Shown piece by piece: positions 38,549 through 46,528 of a stretch of 64,000 bases of DNA. The notes beneath the pieces are model-generated. The model did no database searches. It worked only from the letters and a program-made list of their open reading frames with translations, and was not told the origin of the DNA. This DNA comes from Actinomadura rayongensis. Its GTDB lineage: Bacteria > Actinomycetota > Actinomycetes > Streptosporangiales > Streptosporangiaceae. The position numbers and the translations under genes were made by a program. The stretch's first letter is position 1, and each line of letters begins with the position of its first letter. The stretch is from contig NZ_WUTW01000006.1 in the NCBI RefSeq assembly GCF_009831215.1, positions 260,850 through 324,849 of the forward strand, read 5' to 3'.

Positions 38549-38907
38549 CGGCGGTTCACGCGCGAAGCAGCCGCCGTCCGCGTGGGAGCTCCGGGCCCGT
38601 CCGTTGCCAGCGCGGCGGCAGACTTATAGGCGAGGCCGCGAGCCGGGCGATGAGCCCCAGCTAGAGCAGCGGGTGCCGTGCCGCGCTCGTCCGGGCGGCG
38701 GTCGTCCGGAACAGCGCCTCGACGTCCTCGCCGCCGGGAGCCTGCGCGAGGACGTCCTGATGCTCATGCGGGAGATCGACGCGCGCGTCCACCTGGCCGG
38801 GTACCACCGGGGGACCGCCGACAGGGACGTGCGCGACAGCCTGACGGCGTTCGCGCCCGTGCCCGACCGCGTTCGGGAGGAGAGCGCGGACACGGTGTTC
38901 CTCCGGT
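38549..38907. other. Intergenic stretch, possible gene remnant
   Basis: About 360 bp. On the plus strand 38730-38900 shows strong G/C third-position bias (LREDVLMLMREIDARVHLAG...) but lacks a start and a clean stop before the convergent regulator. On the minus strand a short tail ending TAARTSAARHPLL with a TAG at 38661 also looks coding. Probably eroded gene ends; nothing intact. Confidence 0.4.
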
Positions 38908-39618
38908 CTACTCCCGCGTGTGGAGGACCTCGCGGGCCTGCTCGGCGGCGCGGGTGATGCTCTCGCTGATGAAGTCCAGGAAGCGGGCGACGTTCTCCAG
39001 CCGCGCGGCGGCCGGGGTGCCGGGGCCGAGGACGCCGACGCCCTGCCGCGCCGCCGCGACGAACCGCGCGTTGTCCCGGGCACTGCGGATCATCGACTGG
39101 TACCAGAGGTCGTCGTCCACGACGTAGCGCTCGCGGCGGCGGTCGTCGCGCTCGCGGCGGACGAGTTCCATGCCCTCCAGGAACGCGACCGCCTTGGAGA
39201 CCGACGCCGGGCTCACCTGGAGCCGCCGGACGAGTTCGGACGCGGTCAGGCTGCCCGCGTCGGTGGTGTAGAGGCAGGCCAGCACGCGCGCCATCATCTT
39301 CGGCAGGCCGCTCTGCATGAGGACGGCGGCGAGGTCCTCCTCGTAGGCGCGGACGGCCTGGGCGTCGCGACCGTCCGTCCGCGCGGCGTCCCGCCCGGGC
39401 GCGGGCGCGGCGGGCCGGGCGCGCCGGCCGCGCCGCTGGGCGGCGTGGTGGGCCAGGTCGGCGCGGTAGCCGGCGGGGCCGCCGTTGCGCATCACCTCGC
39501 GGGTGATCGTGGAGGTCGGCCGGTCCAGGCGGCGGGCGATCTCCGCGTAGGCGAGCCCGTCGGCCAGCCCCAGCGCGATCTGCTGGCGGTCCTTCTGCGT
39601 GAGCCTGCCTCCGGGCAC
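38908..39618 (-). CDS. Transcriptional regulator: HTH_38-like N-terminus fused to MarR/GbsR-type domain
   Basis: 236 residues, GTG start. Residues 5-50 (LTQKDRQQIALGLADGLAYA, RPTSTITREVMRNGG) look like the IS30-type/HTH_38 DNA-binding domain. From about 95 a second, MarR/GbsR-like winged helix follows (LTASELVRRLQVSPASVSKAV). Divergent from the DUF4097-DrrA-DrrB operon; the spacer is packed with GCAAC/GTTGC repeats, so it is the likely repressor of that operon and of itself. Confidence 0.9.
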   Translation of the reverse strand: MPGGRLTQKDRQQIALGLADGLAYAEIARRLDRPTSTITREVMRNGGPAGYRADLAHHAAQRRGRRARPAAPAPGRDAARTDGRDAQAVRAYEEDLAAVLMQSGLPKMMARVLACLYTTDAGSLTASELVRRLQVSPASVSKAVAFLEGMELVRRERDDRRRERYVVDDDLWYQSMIRSARDNARFVAAARQGVGVLGPGTPAAARLENVARFLDFISESITRAAEQAREVLHTRE

Positions 39619-39669
39619 CGCGTCCTCCTTCGTCTCGGTGACACCCGACGATAGCGTTCACTCGCGCTC

Positions 39670-39776
39670 AACGCAACGAATCGACGGCACATCTGTTGCG
39701 TTACCCGCCAGAACGTTGCAACGAAATGATGCTTCTGACATGCAGATACGCAACTACAATGCAACATTGATGTTGC
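39670..39776 (+). promoter_or_regulatory. GCAAC/GTTGC operator array and promoter of the DUF4097-DrrAB operon
   Basis: Includes a perfect inverted repeat AACGCAAC-N17-GTTGCGTT (39670-39702), GTTGCAAC (39715-39722), and GCAACA-ttga-TGTTGC (39761-39776) directly after a TACAAT -10 (39755-39760). Two further GCAAC copies lie at 39749 and 39789. The repeats bracket the promoter, as expected for repressor binding. Confidence 0.65.
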
Positions 39777-39842
39777 CAGAACAGGGAACGCAACGTAGCT
39801 TTTCCGTTGTCGGAAACAACCGGTCCGCAAGGGAGAAGCACG

Positions 39843-40505
39843 ATGCAGAAGTTCGACACCCCCGCCCCGATCACCGTCGTCCTGGACGTCCCCGCCGGGC
39901 GCATCCGGCTCATCGCCGCCGACCGCGCCGACACCACGGTCGAGGTTCGGCCCGCCGCCGAAGGGAAGGGCCGCGACGCCAAGGCCGCCGAGCAGACCGC
40001 GGTCACCTGCGCCGATGGCGTCCTGCGGATCGAGGCCCCGGCCGGCAAGCAGCTCCTCGGCGCGTCCGGCGCGGTGGAGGTGACGGTCCAGCTGCCCGCC
40101 GGGTCCCGCGTCGAGGGCACGTCGGCCGGGGCCGAGCTGCGGGCCGTCGGCCGCCTCGGCGACCTCGCGTTCACCGGCGTCCACGGCCGGGCGAAGGTCG
40201 ACGAGGCCGCGGACGTCCGCCTCACCGCCCTCGACGCCGACGTCGAGATCGGCCGCCTCGGCGGCCCGGCGGAGATCACCACCGAGCGGGGCGCCATCCG
40301 GATCGCCGAGGCCGTGCGCGGGACGGTCGTCCTGCGCACCCGGTCCGGCGACATCTCGGTCGGCGCCGCCGCCGGCGTCTCGGCCGCCCTGGACGCCGGG
40401 ACGGGCCACGGCCGCGTCAGCAACGCGCTCAAGAACGACGGCACCACCGAACTCGACATCCGCGCCACCACCGACCACGGCGACATCACCGCCCAGAGCC
40501 TCTGA
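39843..40505 (+). CDS. DUF4097-family beta-repeat protein
   Basis: 220 residues; ATG 39843 with AAGGGAG upstream. Repeating short beta strands with the pattern of DUF4097/DUF4098 (adhesin-like) proteins: VEVTVQLPAGSRVEGTSAGA, AEITTERGAIRI, LRTRSGDISVG. No signal peptide, so cytoplasmic. First gene of an operon with an ABC exporter (10-bp gap to drrA-like gene), a pairing seen often in actinomycetes; role unclear. Confidence 0.88.
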   Translation: MQKFDTPAPITVVLDVPAGRIRLIAADRADTTVEVRPAAEGKGRDAKAAEQTAVTCADGVLRIEAPAGKQLLGASGAVEVTVQLPAGSRVEGTSAGAELRAVGRLGDLAFTGVHGRAKVDEAADVRLTALDADVEIGRLGGPAEITTERGAIRIAEAVRGTVVLRTRSGDISVGAAAGVSAALDAGTGHGRVSNALKNDGTTELDIRATTDHGDITAQSL

Positions 40506-40515
40506 GGAACGCCCC

Positions 40516-41451
40516 ATGACGAACCTCGCCATCGCCGCGGACGGACTCCGCAAGTCCTACGGCGACAAGGTCGTGCTCGACGGCGTCGACCTGGCCGTCC
40601 CCGAAGGAACGGTCTTCGCCCTGCTCGGCCCGAACGGCGCCGGCAAGACCACCACCGTCCAGATCCTGTCCACCCTGGTCCCGGCCGACGGCGGCACCGT
40701 CAGCGTCGCCGGGCACGACCTGGCGCGCGACCCCGACGGCGTGCGCGGCGCGATCGGCGTCACCGGCCAGTACTCGGCGGTCGACAAGCTGCTGACCGGC
40801 GAGGAGAACCTGCGCCTCATGGCCGACCTGCACCACCTGCCGCGCCGGGAGGGCCGCCACCGGGCCGCCGCGCTGCTCGACCGCTTCGACCTGGCCGACG
40901 CGGCGCGCAAGCCGGCCGGGACGTACTCCGGCGGGATGCGGCGCCGCCTCGACCTCGCCATGACCCTGGTCGGCGACCCGCGGGTGATCTTCCTGGACGA
41001 GCCCACCACCGGCCTGGACCCGCGCAGCCGCCGCGCGATGTGGCGGATCGTCCGGGAACTGGTCGCCGACGGCGTCACGATCTTCCTGACCACCCAGTAC
41101 CTGGAGGAGGCGGACGGCCTCGCCGACCGCATCGCGCTCCTCGACCACGGCCGGCTGATCGCCGAGGGCACGGCCGACGAGCTGAAGCGCCTCATCCCCG
41201 GCGGCCACGTCCGGCTCACCTTCGCCGACGCCGGCCTGCTCGACGCCGCGCACCGGATCGTCGGCGCCGGGGCCCCCGACCCCGACACGCTCACGCTGCG
41301 GGTGCCCGGCGACGGGGTGCGGGCGATCCGCGACCTGCTCGTCGCCCTGGACGCGCACGCGATCGACGTCGCCGCCCTGACCGTCCACACCCCCGACCTC
41401 GACGACGTCTTCCTCACCCTCACCGCCCCGCAGAAGGAGTCCGTCCGATGA
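40516..41451 (+). CDS. ABC exporter ATPase, DrrA family
   Basis: 311 residues. Walker A GPNGAGKTT (38-46), the DrrA hallmark GVTGQYSAVDKLLTGEENL, signature SGGMRRRLDLA, Walker B VIFLDEPTTGLDPRSR, H-loop in TTQYLEEAD, plus a C-terminal regulatory domain. Overlaps its permease by 4 bp (ATGA). DrrAB pairs export daunorubicin-like and other drugs or lipids; the substrate here is unknown. Confidence 0.94.
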   Translation: MTNLAIAADGLRKSYGDKVVLDGVDLAVPEGTVFALLGPNGAGKTTTVQILSTLVPADGGTVSVAGHDLARDPDGVRGAIGVTGQYSAVDKLLTGEENLRLMADLHHLPRREGRHRAAALLDRFDLADAARKPAGTYSGGMRRRLDLAMTLVGDPRVIFLDEPTTGLDPRSRRAMWRIVRELVADGVTIFLTTQYLEEADGLADRIALLDHGRLIAEGTADELKRLIPGGHVRLTFADAGLLDAAHRIVGAGAPDPDTLTLRVPGDGVRAIRDLLVALDAHAIDVAALTVHTPDLDDVFLTLTAPQKESVR

Positions 41452-42221
41452 CCGCCCTCACCCTCGCCGCGCGCGACTCGTCCACGATGGTCCGGCGCCA
41501 GCTCAAGCGCCTGCTGCGCTACCCGTCGATGACGGTGCAGCTCGTGGTCACGCCGGTCATCGTGCTGATCCTGTTCGTCTACGTCCTCGGCGGAACGCTC
41601 GGCGCCGGGCTGGGCGGCGGGCGCGCAGCGTACGTCGACTACGTGGTCCCCGGGATCCTGCTCATGGCCGTCGCGACGGCCGCCACCGGGACGGCCGTCA
41701 TGGTCGCCTCCGACATGTCCGAGGGCATCGTCGCCCGGTTCCGCACGATGCGGATCTCCCGGGGGTCGGTCCTCACCGGGCACGTCGTGGGCAGCGTCGT
41801 CCAGCAGCTCCTGGGAATGGCCGTGGTGATCGGCGTGGCGCTGGCGATCGGCTTCCGCCCGAACGCGGCGCCGCTGGAATGGCTCGCCGCCGCCGGAATG
41901 CTCACCCTGTTCGTCGTGGCCGTCACCTGGCTGTCGGTCGCGCTCGGAATGAAGTCGCCGACGCCCGAGGCCGCGAGCAACGCGCCGATGCCGCTGATCC
42001 TGCTGCCCTTTCTCGGCAGCGGATTCGTCCCGACCGACTCCATGCCGACCGCCCTGCGGTGGTTCGCCGAGTACCAGCCGTTCACGCCGGTCATGGAGAC
42101 CGTCCGGGGCCTGCTGCTCGGCACCCCGATCGGCCACGACGCCGCCATCGCCGTGGCCTGGTGCGTCGGGATCGGCGCCGTCTCCTACCTCTGGGCCAGA
42201 CGGACCTTCGACCGGGCATGA
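41448..42221 (+). CDS. ABC-2 exporter permease, DrrB family
   Basis: 257 residues with six predicted membrane segments and the ABC-2 consensus regions VVPGILLM and GSGFVPTDSMP. Start ATG 41448 overlaps the stop of the ATPase gene. Followed directly by a strong terminator. Forms the membrane half of the DrrAB-type exporter. Confidence 0.93.
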   Translation: MTALTLAARDSSTMVRRQLKRLLRYPSMTVQLVVTPVIVLILFVYVLGGTLGAGLGGGRAAYVDYVVPGILLMAVATAATGTAVMVASDMSEGIVARFRTMRISRGSVLTGHVVGSVVQQLLGMAVVIGVALAIGFRPNAAPLEWLAAAGMLTLFVVAVTWLSVALGMKSPTPEAASNAPMPLILLPFLGSGFVPTDSMPTALRWFAEYQPFTPVMETVRGLLLGTPIGHDAAIAVAWCVGIGAVSYLWARRTFDRA

Positions 42222-42229
42222 GGAAGCGA

Positions 42230-42256
42230 GGAAAGGGGGCCGCCGGCCCCCTTTCC
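42230..42256 (+). terminator. Terminator of the DUF4097-DrrAB operon
   Basis: Perfect 12-bp arms (GGAAAGGGGGCC) around GCC, 8 bp after the permease stop. Confidence 0.8.
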
Positions 42257-42270
42257 TGCATCATGGGGCG

Positions 42271-42576
42271 ATGGAATTCCCGGAGTGGCGGCGCACCGGC
42301 GACCCGCGTTTTCCCGCCGCGGCCAACATCGACGGATGCTGGCTCGTGCTGCGGATCAACGGATTCCCCGACCATCCGCTGTGGACGCCCTTCATGGACG
42401 GCGTCGCCCGCCCGGACCTGGCGGAGACGTTCCCCGGCGAAGGCCGTCCGCTGTCCGCGCCGCCGCTGGACGCCGACCTCGCCGAACAGGTCCTGGCGAA
42501 CGTCCGCCCCTTCGCGGTCTACGGCAGCGAGAACGGCGAGCCCTGCGACGATCCGGTGTGCTGTCCGGTGATCTGA
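42271..42576 (+). CDS. Small conserved hypothetical protein
   Basis: 101 residues; codon use is native. Trp- and Pro-rich, with FPDHPLWTPF and a Cys-rich end (GEPCDDPVCCPVI). I recall no named family. It lies between the exporter terminator and an ECF41-type promoter. Confidence 0.7.
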   Translation: MEFPEWRRTGDPRFPAAANIDGCWLVLRINGFPDHPLWTPFMDGVARPDLAETFPGEGRPLSAPPLDADLAEQVLANVRPFAVYGSENGEPCDDPVCCPVI

Positions 42577-42585
42577 GTCACAAAC

Positions 42586-42612
42586 CGTCACGCCGCCGGG
42601 CGGCGCGGTGTC
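42586..42612 (+). promoter_or_regulatory. ECF41-type promoter of the FAD oxidoreductase gene
   Basis: CGTCACG, exactly 16 bases, then TGTC, 34 bp before the ATG at 42646. As I recall, the published ECF41 consensus is TGTCACA-N16-CGTC. The adjacent sigma factor gene is ECF41-like, so self-control of this pair is likely. Confidence 0.55.
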
Positions 42613-42645
42613 TTCAGGGCGAACCACCTGGAGACGGAGGACATC

Positions 42646-43836
42646 ATGACCGGAACCACCCACGTCGTCGTCATCGGCGGAGGCTACGCGGGCGTCATGG
42701 CGGCGAACCGGCTGACGCGGCGCGACGACGTCGCCGTCACGCTCATCAACCCCCGGCCCGACTTCGTGGAGCGCATCCGCCTCCACCAGCTCGCCGCCGG
42801 CACCCACGACGCGGTCGTCGAGTACCGGAAGGTCCTCGCCGGGCGCGTCCGCCTGACCGTCGACACCGTGACCGCCATCGACGTCCCCGGACGCCGCGTG
42901 ACCTGCGCGTCGGGCGACACCGTCGGCTACGACTACCTCATCTACGCGGCGGGCAGCGCCGCCGGCGAGGCGCGCGTGCCCGGCGCGGCCGAGCACGCCC
43001 ACCCGGTCACGACGCTGGAGGAGGCGCGGCGGCTGCGGGACGTCCTGGCGGCCGTGCCCGCCGAGGCCGCCGTGACGGTCGTGGGCGGCGGCCCGACCGG
43101 CATCGAGACCGCCGCCGAGCTGGCCGAGCGGGGCCGCGCCGTCACGCTCGTCTGCGGCGGCGCGCTCGGCCCCTACCTGCACGCGCGGGGCCGCCGCTCG
43201 GTCGCCGGACGGCTCGCGGCGCTCGGCGTGACCGTCCTCGCCGGCCCCGGCACGCGCGTGACGGAGGTGACGCGCGACGCCGTCCGCCTCGCCGACGGCA
43301 GCGAACTGCCGAGCGCGGTGACCGTCTGGACCGCCGGGTTCGGCGTCCCGGACCTGGCCGCGCGCAGCGGGCTGAGCACCGACGTCCTCGGCCGGCTGCG
43401 CACCGACGAGACGCTGACGAGCCTGGACGACGTCCGGATCGTCGCGGCCGGGGACGCGGCGGCGCCCTCGGACCTGCCGCTGCGGATGAGCTGCCAGGCC
43501 GCCACCCGCATCGGCGCGCACGCCGCCGACACCGTGCTGAACCGGATCGCGGGGGAGCGGCCCGCCCCGCTCGACCTCGGCTTCTTCGGCCAGTGCATCA
43601 GCCTCGGCCGGCGCTTCGGGATCTTCCAGTTCGCGCACCGGGACGACACCGCGACCCGCTTCCACCTCGCCGGGCGTCCGGGCGGGCGGTTGAAGGAGTT
43701 CGTGTGCGTCCAGACCGTCGAGCACCTGGCGAAGGAGGCCCGCAAGCCCGGCTCGCTGAAGTGGGTCAAGGACGCCTCGCGCCGCGCCCGCCTCGACGCC
43801 CGCCGCGCCCCGGCCGCCCCCGAGCGCGTGGCCTAA
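42646..43836 (+). CDS. FAD/NAD(P)-dependent oxidoreductase (NDH-2-like)
   Basis: 396 residues. GGGYAG at 11-16 for FAD, VVGGGPTGIE near 146-155 for NAD(P)H and AAGDAAAP near 280 for the second FAD contact. No CxxC, so it belongs to the NDH-2-like rather than the disulfide-reductase group. RBS GGAGACGGAGG. Lies 25 bp before an ECF41-type sigma gene. Known: ECF41 sigma factors are coupled to COE genes (carboxymuconolactone decarboxylase, oxidoreductase or epimerase), and this is the O member. Confidence 0.9.
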   Translation: MTGTTHVVVIGGGYAGVMAANRLTRRDDVAVTLINPRPDFVERIRLHQLAAGTHDAVVEYRKVLAGRVRLTVDTVTAIDVPGRRVTCASGDTVGYDYLIYAAGSAAGEARVPGAAEHAHPVTTLEEARRLRDVLAAVPAEAAVTVVGGGPTGIETAAELAERGRAVTLVCGGALGPYLHARGRRSVAGRLAALGVTVLAGPGTRVTEVTRDAVRLADGSELPSAVTVWTAGFGVPDLAARSGLSTDVLGRLRTDETLTSLDDVRIVAAGDAAAPSDLPLRMSCQAATRIGAHAADTVLNRIAGERPAPLDLGFFGQCISLGRRFGIFQFAHRDDTATRFHLAGRPGGRLKEFVCVQTVEHLAKEARKPGSLKWVKDASRRARLDARRAPAAPERVA

Positions 43837-43861
43837 CCTCGAGCCGACGAAAGGACGGGAC

Positions 43862-44746
43862 ATGAGCGACGCGGCGACCGAAACGTTCGTCACCTACCGC
43901 AACCTGCTGTTCACCGTGGCCTACGAGATGCTCGGCTCGGCGGCCGACGCGGAGGACGTGCTGCAGGAGACGTGGCTGCGGTGGGTGCGCGTGGACCGGG
44001 ACGAGGTGCGCGACGAGCGCGCCTACCTGGTGCGGATCGCGACCCGGCAGGCGCTCAACCGGCTGCGCGCGCTGCAGCGGCGCAAGGAGTCCTACGTCGG
44101 CCCGTGGCTGCCCGAGCCGCTGCTCACCGCGCCGGACGTCGCCGAGGACGCCGAACTGGCCGAGAGCATGTCGATGGCGCTGATGGTCGTGCTGGAGGCG
44201 CTGTCGCCGACCGAGCGGGCGGTGTTCGTGCTGCGGGAGGCGTTCGACCTCGGATACGACGAGATCGCGGCGGCCGTCGGGAAGACCCCGGCGGCCTGCC
44301 GCCAGATCGCGCTGCGCGCCCGCCGCCACGTCGAGGAGCGGCGGCCCCGCGCGGCGGTGTCCTCGGGGGCGGCGCGGGAGGCGGTGGACGCGTTCCGCCG
44401 CGCGTTCGAGAACGGCGATCCGCAGGGGGCGCTGGACGTGCTCGCGCCGCAGGTCGTCCTGGTGAGCGACGGCGGCGGCGTCAAGAAGGCCGCGGCGCGT
44501 CCGGTCACGGGGGCGGACAAGGTCGTCCGGATGCTGTTCGGGCGGATGGCCAAGCTCGCGGGGACGCTCGCGATCGAGCCGACGGTCGTCAACGGCAGCC
44601 CGGCGCTGCTCGTGCTCCTGGACGGCGAGCTGGACGGCGTCCTCGCGGTTCGCGTCGAGGACGCCTCGATCACCGGGCTGTACTACGTCCGCAATCCGGA
44701 GAAGCTGACCCGCGTCCAGACCGAGACGCCGCTCGCCCTGCGCTGA
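43862..44746 (+). CDS. ECF41-type RNA polymerase sigma factor (SigJ-like)
   Basis: 294 residues. Sigma region 2 (VAYEMLGSAADAEDVLQETWLRW) and region 4 (SPTERAVFVLREAFDLGYDEIAAAVG), then a SnoaL-like C-terminal domain with DGGGVKKAAARP and a terminal YYVRNPEKL motif. In ECF41 proteins this extension controls activity in place of an anti-sigma factor. The linker has YVGPWLPEPL, another ECF41 mark. Co-transcribed with the oxidoreductase; followed by a terminator. Confidence 0.93.
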   Translation: MSDAATETFVTYRNLLFTVAYEMLGSAADAEDVLQETWLRWVRVDRDEVRDERAYLVRIATRQALNRLRALQRRKESYVGPWLPEPLLTAPDVAEDAELAESMSMALMVVLEALSPTERAVFVLREAFDLGYDEIAAAVGKTPAACRQIALRARRHVEERRPRAAVSSGAAREAVDAFRRAFENGDPQGALDVLAPQVVLVSDGGGVKKAAARPVTGADKVVRMLFGRMAKLAGTLAIEPTVVNGSPALLVLLDGELDGVLAVRVEDASITGLYYVRNPEKLTRVQTETPLALR

Positions 44747-44776
44747 AACCGCGGCCCGCGCCGGGGAAAAGGAAAA

Positions 44777-44798
44777 GGCAAGGAGGTCACTCCTTGCC
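44777..44798 (+). terminator. Hairpin after the ECF41 sigma gene
   Basis: Perfect 9-bp arms GGCAAGGAG-gtca-CTCCTTGCC, 30 bp after the sigma stop. Confidence 0.65.
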
Positions 44799-44821
44799 AC
44801 TACTAACGTATAACACACCCC

Positions 44822-44857
44822 GGGGCTTGCGGCAAGACCCCTGGCGTGCTGCACAAT
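44822..44857 (+). promoter_or_regulatory. Rifamycin-associated element (RAE) and promoter of rox
   Basis: The imperfect palindrome GGGGCTTGCGGCAAGACCCC at 44822-44841 matches the RAE described upstream of rifamycin-inactivation genes in actinomycetes (GGGGCTTGCGGCAAG core). It overlaps a TTGCGG -35 (44827), with CACAAT (44852-44857) as a candidate -10 at 19-bp spacing. It lies about 118 bp upstream of the rifampin monooxygenase. Confidence 0.8.
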
Positions 44858-44958
44858 CTCCGGCCGGGGCCGATCCGCGCGGGGGAATCGGGGGATTCAC
44901 GTCTTCGGACCGCGCCCGGATTCCGGCCGGAAGAGCACTCACCAGGGGATGGCGATTC

Positions 44959-46383
44959 ATGTACGACGTGATCATCGTCGGCGCCGGGCCGACCGGCCTG
45001 ATGCTGGCCGGCGAGCTGCGGCTGCACGACGCGCGGGTGCTCGTGCTCGACAAGGAGGCGGAGCCGACCAAGGTCGTCCGGTCGCTCGGCCTGCACGTCC
45101 GCAGCATCGAGGTGATGGACCAGCGCGGTCTGCTGGAGCGTTTCCTCGAAAAGGGCCGCAAATTCCAGTACGGCGGCTATTTCGCCGGGATCGACCGGCC
45201 GTGGCCGGAGAAGATGGACACCGCGCACTCCTATGTCCTCGGGATCCCGCAGCCCATCATCGACCGTCTGCTCGCCGAGCACGCCGTCGAGGTCGGCGCC
45301 GAGATCCGGCGCGGCAGGGAGCTGACCGGGCTGAGCCAGGACGACGAGGGCGTCACAGCCGAGCTGGCCGACGGCACGCGGCTGCGGGCGCGCTACCTCG
45401 TCGGCTGCGACGGGGGCCGCAGCACGGTCCGCAAGCTGCTCGGCGTCGGGTTCCCCGGCGAGGCCGCGCGGTCGGAGTGGCTGCTCGGCGAGGTGGAGGT
45501 CGGCGAGGACCCGCAGACCATCGCGCGGATCGTCGGGGAGGTCCGCAAGAAGCACCACGTCTTCGGCGTCGGGCCGATCGGGGACGCGTTCCGCGTCGTC
45601 GTCCCGGCGGCGGAGGTGTCGGAGGGCCGCGCCGCGCCGCCGACCCTGGACGAGGTCCGCGAGCGCGTCCGGGTGTTCGCCGGGACGGACTTCGGCATCC
45701 ACTCGCCGCGCTGGCTGTCGCGGTTCGGGGACGCGACGCGGCTCGCCGAGCGCTACCGGGTCGGCCGCGTCCTGCTGGCCGGGGACGCGGCGCACGTCCA
45801 TCCGCCGCTGGGCGGGCAGGGGCTGAACCTCGGCGTCCAGGACGCGTTCAACCTCGGCTGGAAGCTCGCCGCCGAACTCGGGGGCCGGGCGCCGGACGGC
45901 CTGCTGGACACCTACGAGGCCGAGCGCCGTCCGGTGGCCGCCGACGTGCTGAACAACACGCGGGCGCAGTCGGCGGTGATGTCCCCCGAGCCGGGCCCGC
46001 AGGCGCTGCGGCGGCTGCTGGCGGAGGTGATGGAGGAGTTCGAGGAGGTCAACCGGTACCTCATCGAGAAGATCGTGGGGATCGGGATCCGGTACGACTT
46101 CGGTTCGGGGCATCCGCTGCTCGGGCGGCGGCTACGGGACGTGCCGTTGAAGCGCGGACGCCTCTACGAGCTGATGCGCGAGGGCCGGGGCCTGCTGCTC
46201 GACCAGACCGGGCGCCTCTCGGCCGACGGCTGGTCGGACCGCGTGGACGTCGTCGCCGATGTCAGCGAGGAGCTGGACGCGCCCGCCGTCCTGCTGCGTC
46301 CGGACGGCCACGTCGCGTGGGTCGGCGACGACCAGGCCGACCTGGCGGCGCACCTTCCGACCTGGTTCGGGCCCGCCGCCTGA
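44959..46383 (+). CDS. rox: Rifampin monooxygenase Rox
   Basis: 474 residues, the usual Rox length. FAD motif GAGPTG (8-13), VVRSLGLHVRSIEVMDQRGLLERF, CDGGRSTVRKLLG (DG at 151-152) and LLAGDAAHVHPP (about 272), all close to actinobacterial Rox. Rox hydroxylates the rifamycin naphthyl ring and opens the macrocycle, giving resistance. The RAE upstream supports the assignment and implies induction by rifamycins. ATG 44959; strong terminator after the stop. No rifamycin biosynthesis genes are visible. Confidence 0.92.
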   Translation: MYDVIIVGAGPTGLMLAGELRLHDARVLVLDKEAEPTKVVRSLGLHVRSIEVMDQRGLLERFLEKGRKFQYGGYFAGIDRPWPEKMDTAHSYVLGIPQPIIDRLLAEHAVEVGAEIRRGRELTGLSQDDEGVTAELADGTRLRARYLVGCDGGRSTVRKLLGVGFPGEAARSEWLLGEVEVGEDPQTIARIVGEVRKKHHVFGVGPIGDAFRVVVPAAEVSEGRAAPPTLDEVRERVRVFAGTDFGIHSPRWLSRFGDATRLAERYRVGRVLLAGDAAHVHPPLGGQGLNLGVQDAFNLGWKLAAELGGRAPDGLLDTYEAERRPVAADVLNNTRAQSAVMSPEPGPQALRRLLAEVMEEFEEVNRYLIEKIVGIGIRYDFGSGHPLLGRRLRDVPLKRGRLYELMREGRGLLLDQTGRLSADGWSDRVDVVADVSEELDAPAVLLRPDGHVAWVGDDQADLAAHLPTWFGPAA

Positions 46384-46389
46384 GTTCGT

Positions 46390-46430
46390 CCGGCCCCGCC
46401 CCCTGTCGCGGGGCGGGGCCGGACTTTTTC
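46390..46430 (+). terminator. Intrinsic terminator after rox
   Basis: Perfect 13-bp arms CCGGCCCCGCCCC around a 7-nt loop, followed by ACTTTTTC. Confidence 0.88.
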
Positions 46431-46449
46431 TGAAAAGTTCGGGCGGTGG

Positions 46450-46488
46450 TGTCGGGTCGGGGCGGGGGCGTTCGTAGCAGGGGTGAGG
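46450..46488 (+). promoter_or_regulatory. Shared 39-bp promoter element (ECF42-type) of the MFS operon
   Basis: Begins TGTCGGGTCG and ends CGTAGCAGGGGTGAGG. 34 of 39 bases match the reverse complement of 51812-51850 upstream of the DHFR-like gene. Inferred -35 TGTCGGG and -10 near CGTTCGTA, about 40 bp before the MFS ATG. Probably recognised by the ECF42 sigma factor encoded two genes on. Confidence 0.65.
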
Positions 46489-46528
46489 GCGCCCACGAGG
46501 GGCCGCCCCGGACCGCAGGGAAACCACC

